Shown piece after piece: positions 16,195 to 24,427 of a stretch of 64,000 nt of DNA. The DNA comes from RZZS01 sp964491785. GTDB taxonomy: Bacteria > Pseudomonadota > Alphaproteobacteria > Micavibrionales > Micavibrionaceae. Location of the stretch: NCBI GenBank assembly GCA_964491785.1, contig CAZBGS010000002.1:124001-188000 (forward strand), written 5' to 3'. Under the pieces are notes generated by a model, which saw only the letters and a program-made list of their open reading frames with translations, had not been told where the DNA came from and ran no database searches. Position numbers and translations under genes: made by a program. The stretch's first letter is position 1. Each line of letters begins with the position of its first letter.

Positions 16195-17370
16195 ATGAAT
16201 ATGGATGACCGACACAGAAGGATACTGGAATTCCTGCCGGACAAAAACGATTTGTTCGAGGCGGGCCTGCTCGCATTCATAATGTGCATGGCGCTGCTTG
16301 GTTTTGCGACGGTATCGCATGCAAAAACCTCCCGGATAAAGGACATCGTCGCCATCGAGGGCGTGAGGGACAACATGCTGGTGGGCTACGGTCTTGTGGT
16401 CGGGCTTAACGGCACGGGAGATTCGCTCAAGAATTCGCCATTCACGCAGCAGAGTTTGATAGCGATGCTGGAGCGGCTTGGCATCAATATCCGCGACCAG
16501 AACCTTAACACCGGCAACGTGGCCGCGGTCATGGTTTCGGCTACCCTGCCCGCTTTCTCCAATCAGGGTTCGCGAATCGACGTTACCGTATCTGCGCTTG
16601 GCGACGCGGAAAGCCTGCAGGGCGGGATGCTTCTTGTCACCCCGCTTCTCGGAGCGGACGGCGAGGTTTACGCCGTGGCGCAAGGGCCGGTCGCGATCGC
16701 CGGATTCTCCTTTCAGGGGGAGGCGGCAACAGTTACCCGTAATATTCCGACAAGCGGCCGCATCGCAAACGGCGCGATAGTCGAGCGCGAGATCGAATTC
16801 GATCTGGAAAGCCTTGGAACCGTCAGGCTTGCGCTGCGCAATCCGGATTTTACCACTTCGCGCAGAATCGCACGCGCCATCAACGGCTTCATGTCGGCAG
16901 AAATTGCCGTTGCGGAAAATTCGGCCAGCGTGAAGCTGAAAAAGCCTGGCGGCTATGACGGAACGCTCGCCGATCTGGTAACCGATATCGAGCAGCTTCC
17001 GGTCGAGCCGGACGTAGCGGCGCGCGTAGTTATCGATGAGAACTCCGGAGTGATCGTCATGGGCGCGAACGTGCGCATATCGCCGGTGGCGATCGCGCAA
17101 AGCAATCTTACCGTCCAGATACGCGAGGCTTCGCAGGTATCTCAGGCCAACCCCTTCGCTCAGGCGGGGCAGACCGTCGTCGTTCCCCGTACCGACATTA
17201 ATGTCAACGGCGGCGAGGACGCAAAGCTTGCCCTGCTCGACACCGGGGTAACCCTGCAGGAGCTGGTGACCGGTCTCAACCGGCTCGGGGTAATGCCAAG
17301 AGACGTGATCACGATACTTCAGGCCATAAAAGCGGCGGGCGCGCTGCAGGCCGAGATCGAGACGATGTAG
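16195..17370 (+). CDS. flgI: Flagellar P-ring protein FlgI
   Basis: This 391-residue periplasmic P-ring subunit has a rather long signal region (hydrophobic about residues 20-41, ending in VSHA). The FlgI core is unmistakable: RIKDIVAIEGVRDNMLVGYG, VGLNGTGDS, NVAAVMVSATLPAFSNQG, and the C-terminal VTLQELVTGLNRLGVMPRDV. A second ATG two codons in is an alternative start. It opens the rod/hook operon and is divergent from fliX. Confidence 0.97.
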   Translation: MNMDDRHRRILEFLPDKNDLFEAGLLAFIMCMALLGFATVSHAKTSRIKDIVAIEGVRDNMLVGYGLVVGLNGTGDSLKNSPFTQQSLIAMLERLGINIRDQNLNTGNVAAVMVSATLPAFSNQGSRIDVTVSALGDAESLQGGMLLVTPLLGADGEVYAVAQGPVAIAGFSFQGEAATVTRNIPTSGRIANGAIVEREIEFDLESLGTVRLALRNPDFTTSRRIARAINGFMSAEIAVAENSASVKLKKPGGYDGTLADLVTDIEQLPVEPDVAARVVIDENSGVIVMGANVRISPVAIAQSNLTVQIREASQVSQANPFAQAGQTVVVPRTDINVNGGEDAKLALLDTGVTLQELVTGLNRLGVMPRDVITILQAIKAAGALQAEIETM

Positions 17371-17381
17371 GAGCGGTGACC

Positions 17382-17738
17382 ATGGACATGATTAAACAGG
17401 ATATGACACTGACCGTTCTCCAGGCTTCTCAGGCCGAGGCACAGAGGGCGGCAGGAAATCTCTCCGCCAGAAAAGCCAGCGAAGAGCAGATCGAGGAAGC
17501 GGCAAAAGATTTCGAGGCGGTTTTTCTCTCGGCGATGCTGAAGCCGATATTCGACCAGATTGAAGTGGACAGCAATTTCGGCGGCGGCAAGGGAGAGGAG
17601 ATGTTTCGGGGAATCATGGTTCAGGAATACGGGAAGATGATCTCGCGCACCAATAGCATCGGCATAGCCGAACACGTCAAGGAAGAACTTTTGCGAATAC
17701 AGGAGGAAGCCAGCAATGTCCAGAACAGGGTTACTTGA
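17382..17738 (+). CDS. flgJ: Rod-binding protein FlgJ (N-terminal domain form)
   Basis: This 118-residue protein corresponds to the rod-capping domain of FlgJ alone: EEAAKDFEAVFLSAMLKPI, then GEEMFRGIMVQEYGKMI. It lacks the muramidase domain of the enteric protein, as is usual in alphaproteobacteria. The ATG at 17382 is preferred over a GTG six bases upstream because GGAG is eight bases from it. It follows flgI by 11 bp and overlaps the next gene by 23 bp. Confidence 0.9.
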   Translation: MDMIKQDMTLTVLQASQAEAQRAAGNLSARKASEEQIEEAAKDFEAVFLSAMLKPIFDQIEVDSNFGGGKGEEMFRGIMVQEYGKMISRTNSIGIAEHVKEELLRIQEEASNVQNRVT

Positions 17739-18216
17739 AACTGCCCCCCAGAAAACTTCCGCCGGAGTAATTCTGGCGAAGGATCCGGCAAGGGCGATGC
17801 AGGAGATGATGGATATCATAGACCAGCTGCACGGGATAATCGACGAGGAGACCCGCGCTCTTGAGAATGCCGATACCAGAACCTTTCTCGGGCTTCAGGA
17901 GAAAAAACTGATCGCGGCGCAGGCCTATAACGAAGGCACGGCGCAGATTGTCCGGCGCAAGGAGGAATTCGCCAAAGTCCGTGACGACTTCCGCAAAAAA
18001 CTGGAGCAAAGGCAAAGCGGTTTCAATTCAAGCGTCGATAGCAATCTCAAGAAACTGCGCAGCGCCAGCAGAGGATTGCAGAGAATGTCGTCGCTGCTGA
18101 TGGAAAGCGCGAGGGAACAGGGGCAGAAAATGCAGTCCATCAACTACACGGCGGGCGGCAGAATGGACAGTTCCACTGGCAAAAAGATTTCAATTGGTAT
18201 CAATGAATCGGCTTAA
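17716..18216 (+). CDS. flgN: FlgN-like flagellar chaperone
   Basis: This 166-residue helical protein resembles FlgN, the export chaperone for hook-associated proteins: DIIDQLHGIIDEETRALENA near residues 34-53 and a long helical middle with LGLQEKKLIAAQAYNEG. The similarity is mostly in helical pattern, so the name is less certain than for its neighbours. Its start overlaps flgJ by 23 bp with an AGGAGGAAG Shine-Dalgarno sequence inside flgJ. The hook-associated proteins FlgK and FlgL are not encoded in this window. Confidence 0.72.
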   Translation: MSRTGLLETAPQKTSAGVILAKDPARAMQEMMDIIDQLHGIIDEETRALENADTRTFLGLQEKKLIAAQAYNEGTAQIVRRKEEFAKVRDDFRKKLEQRQSGFNSSVDSNLKKLRSASRGLQRMSSLLMESAREQGQKMQSINYTAGGRMDSSTGKKISIGINESA

Positions 18217-18231
18217 ATACGGAAAAAATTT

Positions 18232-19740
18232 ATGGATAGCATAGCCTTTCACACAACGGCAATCAAAACCGGCAACGGACAGCAGCCACAGGGAACCGGG
18301 GTTCTTTCCGGCAGCGGTAACGGGATTACGGCTCTGGGGGGTAATCTCAGCTTTTTCGATCTGATGTTCGCACGGCTTGCAGGCGAAAGCGGGGAAGCAG
18401 GAGGCCTGACGCTTCCAGCAGGCACGAAGCTGACCCGGCTTGAGGGAGGAAATTCCGGCGTTTCGTTGAACGCGAATGGCGCCGGCACGGCAAGCGACCT
18501 GCAACAGCACATACTTGCCACCGGAACCGGCAACGAGCTGATGAAAAGCGTGAATGCCAAAAAGAAATTTCTGGAATTCCTTAACTCGCTGCTGGCAGGG
18601 ATGCCGGAAGGCGAAAAAGCGACTATCGACCTTTCGGGGAAACTGGTTAAGAAGGATCCGTCCGATGACGAGTTTCCCGGACTTGTCGCTACCGGTCTGA
18701 CTACGGGGCAGCTGACTGAAGCCATGGAGAAATTCGGACGGGACGTTTTGCAGCAATACGAGGGTAACGAAGAGATTCAGGGGGTCATCGTCGGGCTGAT
18801 CAAAATGATGCCTCCGCAATCCGGCAGCGGATTTGATGCAATAATTTTACCAAAGGCTTTGTTCGTAGCCAAAGGTTCAAACGACGGAATGACCGGTCAG
18901 GCAGCGGTGTCCTCCTCCCCCCTAACCGCTGGACAGCCAGCGCCGACCGGTCAGCTTTCTCCCGGCAAAGGATCGAGCTATAACCCTATGGCTCCCCTGA
19001 CGGGAAATGCGGACGAAGCGTTGATGGCGGCGGCGGCGAAGGGCGGCAAAGGTTCGCAGGCAGGAGAAGCGCTGGCGAAATTGCAGGCGCTCTCCGGCGA
19101 GGGCGGCACAGGCAATACCGCGGCGGCGAACTCCACCCTGCCCGGCGGCTTCGAGTTTCCCTTTCCGGGTAACGTCTTTGCTCCCGGAAACTGGAGCGAT
19201 CCCATTCTCGAGCGGCTCGGGGCGCATCCAGCGGGCCAGCATACGACCAATACTGCCAACCTGACCCAGATGGTGACCCATACCAGTCAGGCGGGAGCAT
19301 CCCACCCTTCGACGCAGGTTGTGGCGGCACAGCTGCAAAAAATGGGGGCGACCGGCGAGACCCGCAACATGACACTGGAAATGGAGCCGCCGGATCTCGG
19401 CAGGCTTCAGGTACGAATGGAGTTCAGCGCCAAGGACAAAACGGTCAAGGCGCATATGCTTATAGAAAAACCCGAGACATACATGATGCTCCAGCGTGAT
19501 GCTCATGTGCTTGAACGTGCCCTGCAGAATGCGGGACTCGAGGTTACCAGCGATTCGCTCGGCTTCGAGCTTGCCCAGGACGGGCAGCAGTTCTCTCATG
19601 ACGGCAGTCATGAAAACGGTTCGGGCAATTATTCGAACGGAGCGGACAGCGAACCAGAGAGCCTTGAAATAATTGAAACCACAATGAACTGGTACGTGGA
19701 CACTGAAACAGGCGCGCAGCGCTACGATCTGATCGTTTAG
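18232..19740 (+). CDS. fliK: Flagellar hook-length control protein FliK
   Basis: This 502-residue protein has a low-complexity Gly/Ala/Ser-rich N-terminal two thirds and a conserved C-terminal FliK domain (about residues 375-455) with MTLEMEPPDLGRLQVRMEFS and LIEKPETYMMLQRDAHVLER. FliK measures the hook and triggers the export switch through FlhB. It sits directly before flgD and two hook genes. The tail after the domain is acidic and Gly/Asn-rich. Confidence 0.92.
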   Translation: MDSIAFHTTAIKTGNGQQPQGTGVLSGSGNGITALGGNLSFFDLMFARLAGESGEAGGLTLPAGTKLTRLEGGNSGVSLNANGAGTASDLQQHILATGTGNELMKSVNAKKKFLEFLNSLLAGMPEGEKATIDLSGKLVKKDPSDDEFPGLVATGLTTGQLTEAMEKFGRDVLQQYEGNEEIQGVIVGLIKMMPPQSGSGFDAIILPKALFVAKGSNDGMTGQAAVSSSPLTAGQPAPTGQLSPGKGSSYNPMAPLTGNADEALMAAAAKGGKGSQAGEALAKLQALSGEGGTGNTAAANSTLPGGFEFPFPGNVFAPGNWSDPILERLGAHPAGQHTTNTANLTQMVTHTSQAGASHPSTQVVAAQLQKMGATGETRNMTLEMEPPDLGRLQVRMEFSAKDKTVKAHMLIEKPETYMMLQRDAHVLERALQNAGLEVTSDSLGFELAQDGQQFSHDGSHENGSGNYSNGADSEPESLEIIETTMNWYVDTETGAQRYDLIV

Positions 19741-19761
19741 AACCAAGGAAGGAAAACTGGA

Positions 19762-20514
19762 ATGACCAGCAATATCAACATAGACACGGCCATTTACCAG
19801 CAGCAGCAAACCAACCGGACTGTGGCCAGCCTTGCCGATGACTTTACCCAGTTTCTCAATCTGCTTACCACGCAGCTGCAAAACCAGGATCCTCTCAACC
19901 CAATGGATTCCAGCGAGTTCACCAATCAGCTCGTGCAGTTCAGCCAGGTGGAGCAGCAGATCAACTCCAACAAGAAACTGGACACGCTCGTTCAGTTGCA
20001 GCTTGCCAATTTCTTCGGCTCAACGCTTGGATATGTCGGTCTCGACATCAGCTATATCTCCAGCGAGTTTAACTGGGACGGCCAGAATCCGGTGACATTT
20101 AATTATGCGCTCGATTCCTCGGCTGTCAGTTCGCAGATGTTCGTCATGAACGAAAAAGGGGAAGTGGTATTTTCAAAGACGGCGGAAACAAGCGCCGGAG
20201 CCCATGAATTCGTCTGGGACGGCAAGACGACCGGCGGAAAGACGCTGGAGCCCGGAACGTATTCCATGAAAATAGACGCGCTGGACGTTAACGGGAAAAA
20301 GGTTACGACCACGACCGTGGTATCGGGAAGGGTCAAGGGCGTCGAAACCCAGAACGGAACGCTTTACCTCATTGTCGGCGAACGCGCTGTTCCTCTCAGC
20401 TATGTCATCAAGGCGCAGGAACCGCCGGTCGCCAGCACGGCTACGGATACCACAGGAAATACCAATACCGACACCGATACCGCAACAGATACCACTGACG
20501 AGGAGACGGTCTGA
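19762..20514 (+). CDS. flgD: Hook capping protein FlgD
   Basis: This 250-residue protein has the FlgD N-terminal signature DFTQFLNLLTTQLQNQDPLN and PMDSSEFTNQLVQFSQVEQQ (about residues 28-70), and the FlgD Ig-like region with FVWDGKTTGGKTLEPGTYS. FlgD caps the growing hook. The C-terminus is a short Thr/Asp-rich repeat tail (TDTTGNTNTDTDTATDTTDE). Its stop overlaps the flgE start (TGATG), so the two are coupled. Confidence 0.96.
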   Translation: MTSNINIDTAIYQQQQTNRTVASLADDFTQFLNLLTTQLQNQDPLNPMDSSEFTNQLVQFSQVEQQINSNKKLDTLVQLQLANFFGSTLGYVGLDISYISSEFNWDGQNPVTFNYALDSSAVSSQMFVMNEKGEVVFSKTAETSAGAHEFVWDGKTTGGKTLEPGTYSMKIDALDVNGKKVTTTTVVSGRVKGVETQNGTLYLIVGERAVPLSYVIKAQEPPVASTATDTTGNTNTDTDTATDTTDEETV

Positions 20515-22415
20515 TGAGTCTGTTCGGTTCGCTATATACCGGAGCGGCGGGGATGATGGCGCAGTCCAAGGCGACGGCCATTGTCTCGCAGAACATCGCC
20601 AATATCTCGACCACCGGCTACAAGAGATCCGAAGCCTTTTTCCATGAACTGGTCACCACTGGCGCGAACGGCACATGGTCGGGGCCGGGTTCGGTTGTTG
20701 CGACCCGCGTTCTCCGGGCGGAGCAGCAGGGTTCGATACAGCGGACGTCATCCGATACGGATGCTGCGATTTCAGGGGCGGGTTTCTTTGCGGTCAAACG
20801 GTCGGAAGCGGACAGGGAGTTTTCCTATACCCGTAACGGCGCCTTCAACGAGGACGCAAATGGAATATTGCGCAATACGGCAGGCATGATCCTTTATGCC
20901 TGGGCGTTCACGGATGAGGAGCAAATTCCAAGAGGGTCTCTCAGCTCTCTGGTTCCGGCGCGCATCGACATTGCAGACATGTCGCCGATTCCAACCACTT
21001 CGGCAAGGCTGGCCTTCAATCTCGATGCAAGCCAGAAGCCGATAGATCCGCATGTCAGCGGCCAGACTCAATTGCCCGCGAACAGCCTTGCGACTCATTT
21101 TACAAGAACAATTACCGTGTATGACGGCAGAACACTTTCAAATTCAGTGAACGAGAGCAGCGTCGCCCATGATGTCTCCTTCGAATTCCGTCATATTGTC
21201 GGGCCGATGGCGCATTTCACAACCAATACCAGCACGCAGCTCAGAGGCAGCCATTTACTGGCCTCGGCTTCAGGGCCTACACCCTCGATTGCCGCGGGAG
21301 ATACCTTCACTATCGAGGTCGTTCCTTCGCAGGCAGCGGTTAACGCCGGGGCGGCGGCAGCGGGAGTGGTTACTATTGAATTCGTTGACGCGGCCGCCGG
21401 AGACGATCCGGGGAACTTCAGGGTCGCCACCGTCCAGGGACTTATGGAAGCCTTAAGGAACTACGGAACCGGCAACGAGCTGTCGGCATATATTACCGAG
21501 GAAGGACGCATACTGGTCAAGGCGCTCGATCCCGGAGCGACAATCAACCTCAATGCCCCCGGCCCGAACAACCCTCTTTCGGGAAGCGGGACGCTTAATA
21601 TCATTCAGGATCCTGACAGCCCTGCGGATTATTCTTTCGAGCCTGACTTCGACATTACTTCAATCGGGCAGCAGGCGGTGCCTGGCGGGGGACTTTTGCC
21701 CCCAAATCCTGTCGCCTATCCAGATCAGGCCACCGATTTTCCGGCTTTCGCCAATATTGCCAATCCCAACCCTTTCGGCTGGTGGGAAGTGACAATTCTC
21801 AAGAGCGATCCGAGCGACCCAAGCGGGCAGACCAAAATTAAAGAAAGAACCGGGCTGCTCAATTTCAACAGGGACGGTTCCTTGAACGCAGCCCCGGACG
21901 CGGGAGGCAATATCCAGATCAACCTTGCTTCGAGGCCAATCGATTTCAATCCGGCTACAACCGGCGACGAGGTCGGATTTACCGTGGATATAAGCAGGTT
22001 CACCCAGTACAGCGGCAACTATTCGGTTCTTGCCTCCACGCAGAACGGGGCCGGAGCCGGCAGGAGAACGGGAATCAGCATTACCGACGACGGCATAATT
22101 CAGTCGGTGTACTCCAACGGACTGCGGCAGAACCTGTACCAGATTCCGCTCGCAATTTTCATGAGTCCCAACGGCCTGGACGAGAACTTCGGAACTTCAT
22201 TCACCGAGTCCACCGAATCGGGAATAGTGGTGCTTGCAAGACCGGGAACCATGGGCGCCGGGCATATCAATTCGTCAGCGCTTGAATCCTCGAATGTCGA
22301 AATCAGCGATGAATTCTCAAGAATGATCATGAGCCAGAAGGGCTATACGCTCAGTTCCAAGGTGATTTCCACAATCGACCAGATGACGCAAAGGCTTTCG
22401 GAGATGAGCAGATGA
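20514..22415 (+). CDS. flgE: Flagellar hook protein FlgE (first copy)
   Basis: This 633-residue hook protein has the N-terminal rod/hook motif SQNIANISTTGYKRSE (about residues 24-39), TDAAISGAGFFAVKR, a large variable middle region and the C-terminal block SSALESSNVEISDEFSRMI and MSQKGYTLSSKVISTIDQM. It is longer than enteric FlgE because of the middle domains. It is translationally coupled to flgD and followed 69 bp later by a paralogue. Confidence 0.95.
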   Translation: MSLFGSLYTGAAGMMAQSKATAIVSQNIANISTTGYKRSEAFFHELVTTGANGTWSGPGSVVATRVLRAEQQGSIQRTSSDTDAAISGAGFFAVKRSEADREFSYTRNGAFNEDANGILRNTAGMILYAWAFTDEEQIPRGSLSSLVPARIDIADMSPIPTTSARLAFNLDASQKPIDPHVSGQTQLPANSLATHFTRTITVYDGRTLSNSVNESSVAHDVSFEFRHIVGPMAHFTTNTSTQLRGSHLLASASGPTPSIAAGDTFTIEVVPSQAAVNAGAAAAGVVTIEFVDAAAGDDPGNFRVATVQGLMEALRNYGTGNELSAYITEEGRILVKALDPGATINLNAPGPNNPLSGSGTLNIIQDPDSPADYSFEPDFDITSIGQQAVPGGGLLPPNPVAYPDQATDFPAFANIANPNPFGWWEVTILKSDPSDPSGQTKIKERTGLLNFNRDGSLNAAPDAGGNIQINLASRPIDFNPATTGDEVGFTVDISRFTQYSGNYSVLASTQNGAGAGRRTGISITDDGIIQSVYSNGLRQNLYQIPLAIFMSPNGLDENFGTSFTESTESGIVVLARPGTMGAGHINSSALESSNVEISDEFSRMIMSQKGYTLSSKVISTIDQMTQRLSEMSR

Positions 22416-22484
22416 CCGTAGCTTTTTTGCCGGGTTGCACCGGCATGGCAATTATAAAGTTAACGATAGTAAAGGAGACGTAAA

Positions 22485-24311
22485 ATGAGCTTGTTTGGTG
22501 CACTTTTCACAGGGACTTCCTCGCTGGCCGCGCAAAGCCAGAACACGGCGATGATTTCCAATAATATCGCGAACGTGAGTACAACAGGCTTCAAGCGATC
22601 CGAAGCATTCTTCGACTCTCTGGTCACCACCCAGAGCCGGTTGTCGAGGTTCTCTCCGGGTACCGTCTCCGTCACCCGCGTGCAGCGTGTCGACCAGCAG
22701 GGGCCGATCCAGCAGACATCCTCGGCGACGGACGCGGCGATTTCCGGCAACGGTTTCTTCCCGGTCAAACGATCCACCGATTTCGGTCAGGAATTCCTTT
22801 ACACCAGAAGCGGCTCTTTCTCGGAAGACGCGCAGGGTCTGCTGCGCAACACGGCGGGGTTCGTGCTCTACGCCTGGCCGATCGACCAGAACGGGCGGCT
22901 TCCGGCAAACCAGGGCGACCTTTCATCGCTTAAACCTGCTGACGTCGCGTTTCTGGGCGGGTTGACGAGGCCGACGACGACTGCCGAACTCGCCATCAAC
23001 GTCGATGCCAACCAGAGGCGGTACAATACGGGATCACTGGTCAGCGTCGGCGGCGTCGCAGGTCAATACGGAACGGCAGGCTTCACCGGCTTCCCGATTC
23101 CGTCTTCGACACCGGCGCACTTCTCGCGGGGTCTGACGGTTTTCGATTCGCTTGGATCGTCGCAGACGATAACCATGGAGTTCCGCAAGACCACAGGCCC
23201 GATGGCAAGCGCAATGTCTTCGGCAACGCAGGTTCTCACTAGGGGCTTCAATCTGATCAGCCTTGCCGGAATCAACGCCGGAGATACCTTCTCGGTCACC
23301 GTAGGCGCCACCACGCAGACCTACATAGTCGGCGCGGCGGCGGGCGCCGGTCAGGAACGCATCGATACGCTCGGAAATCTGATCGACCATCTGAACGACG
23401 TATTCGGCGGCGGGAACGAGATCGAGGCGGGCCTTACCAACGACGGCCAGTTGCTGATCCAGACCAAGAACTACGGCAGCAGCCTTACCCTGGCACAGCC
23501 GGGCGCAGGCGTGGTTCCGCTGTTTTCCGCAACCGGGCTTGGATTCGCCAATCCCAATGCCGGAAACACGGAGACCTATCTTCCCTTCACTCTCGACGGC
23601 ACCGCGGCGCAATCGGCCAGCAACCCTTACGGGGACACCACCGGAGGCGCAAATCCCAATAACCAGGCGAATTTCCCCGGCCTTGAGGATCCCAACACCC
23701 CCAACCCGACCGGATGGTGGGAGTTGAAATTAATTCACCCCGACGGGAGAGTTATTTCTCAAGGCATGCTGAACTATAGCGGCGACGGCAGCCTTAACGC
23801 GACGCCCGACGCTTCGGGAAAAATCGACATCGAGCTTTCAAATATCGACTGGGGCAACGGATCGGATCCGCAAAGCTTCAAAATCGATATCGAGCGTTTC
23901 AGCCAGTTCGCGGGTAACTACGACGTTATCTTCTCGGATCAGAACGGAGCCGAGCTTGGTCTGCGGACGGGCGTCGAGCTGACGCGGGAAGGCGTCATTG
24001 TCGCCAGGTTCTCCAACGGCGCCTCGGCGGCGCTTTACAAAGTTCCTATGGTGACCTTCGCCAACGCCAACGGCCTGCAGGAAGTCTCCGGAACCGCATA
24101 TTCCGAGACCGAGGAATCGGGTGAAGAGAACCTTCGCGAGGCGGGCAAAGGCGGTTCCGGTTTCGTCGAACCCTCGACGCTTGAAACCTCGAACGTCGAC
24201 ATCGCCGACGAGTTCGCGAAACTGATCATTTCGCAGCGAACCTTCACCGCCTCGACCCGGATCATCAACACCGTCGACCAGATGACGGAGGATCTGATCA
24301 GGCTGAGATAG
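22485..24311 (+). CDS. flgE: Second flagellar hook protein FlgE paralogue
   Basis: This 608-residue protein is a full-length hook protein with the same terminal blocks as its upstream neighbour: SNNIANVSTTGFKRSEAFF, TDAAISGNGFFPVKRS, and SNVDIADEFAKLIISQRTFT. The middle regions also align in outline (GWWEL near TGWWELKLIHPDG, LNYSGDGSLNATPD) but differ in many residues, so this is an old rather than a recent duplication. It has its own AAAGGAG Shine-Dalgarno sequence and ends at a strong terminator, closing the flgI operon. Confidence 0.94.
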   Translation: MSLFGALFTGTSSLAAQSQNTAMISNNIANVSTTGFKRSEAFFDSLVTTQSRLSRFSPGTVSVTRVQRVDQQGPIQQTSSATDAAISGNGFFPVKRSTDFGQEFLYTRSGSFSEDAQGLLRNTAGFVLYAWPIDQNGRLPANQGDLSSLKPADVAFLGGLTRPTTTAELAINVDANQRRYNTGSLVSVGGVAGQYGTAGFTGFPIPSSTPAHFSRGLTVFDSLGSSQTITMEFRKTTGPMASAMSSATQVLTRGFNLISLAGINAGDTFSVTVGATTQTYIVGAAAGAGQERIDTLGNLIDHLNDVFGGGNEIEAGLTNDGQLLIQTKNYGSSLTLAQPGAGVVPLFSATGLGFANPNAGNTETYLPFTLDGTAAQSASNPYGDTTGGANPNNQANFPGLEDPNTPNPTGWWELKLIHPDGRVISQGMLNYSGDGSLNATPDASGKIDIELSNIDWGNGSDPQSFKIDIERFSQFAGNYDVIFSDQNGAELGLRTGVELTREGVIVARFSNGASAALYKVPMVTFANANGLQEVSGTAYSETEESGEENLREAGKGGSGFVEPSTLETSNVDIADEFAKLIISQRTFTASTRIINTVDQMTEDLIRLR

Positions 24312-24332
24312 TTCCCCATCCCCAAACTCGAA

Positions 24333-24362
24333 ACCCGCCCCCTTCCCCCGGGCGGGTTTTTT
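24333..24362 (+). terminator. Terminator of the flgI-flgE2 operon
   Basis: ACCCGCCC and GGGCGGGT form an eight-pair GC stem with a pyrimidine-rich loop, followed by six T residues. It lies about 22 bp after the second hook gene. Confidence 0.88.
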
Positions 24363-24427
24363 GTGTGTGCAGGCAGTAAATACTTTTCCCTATCGCCCGG
24401 TTGATGTGTAAAATTTCTTTCATGTCC

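Noticed and set aside
16174..17100. Long minus-strand open frame opposite flgI
   Set aside because: FlgI is certain. The antisense product is His/Arg-rich, as expected from shadow translation.
18922..19881. Long minus-strand open frame opposite fliK and flgD
   Set aside because: It covers the conserved FliK C-terminal domain and flgD start on the other strand. Long antisense frames are expected at this G+C content; the product has no domain.
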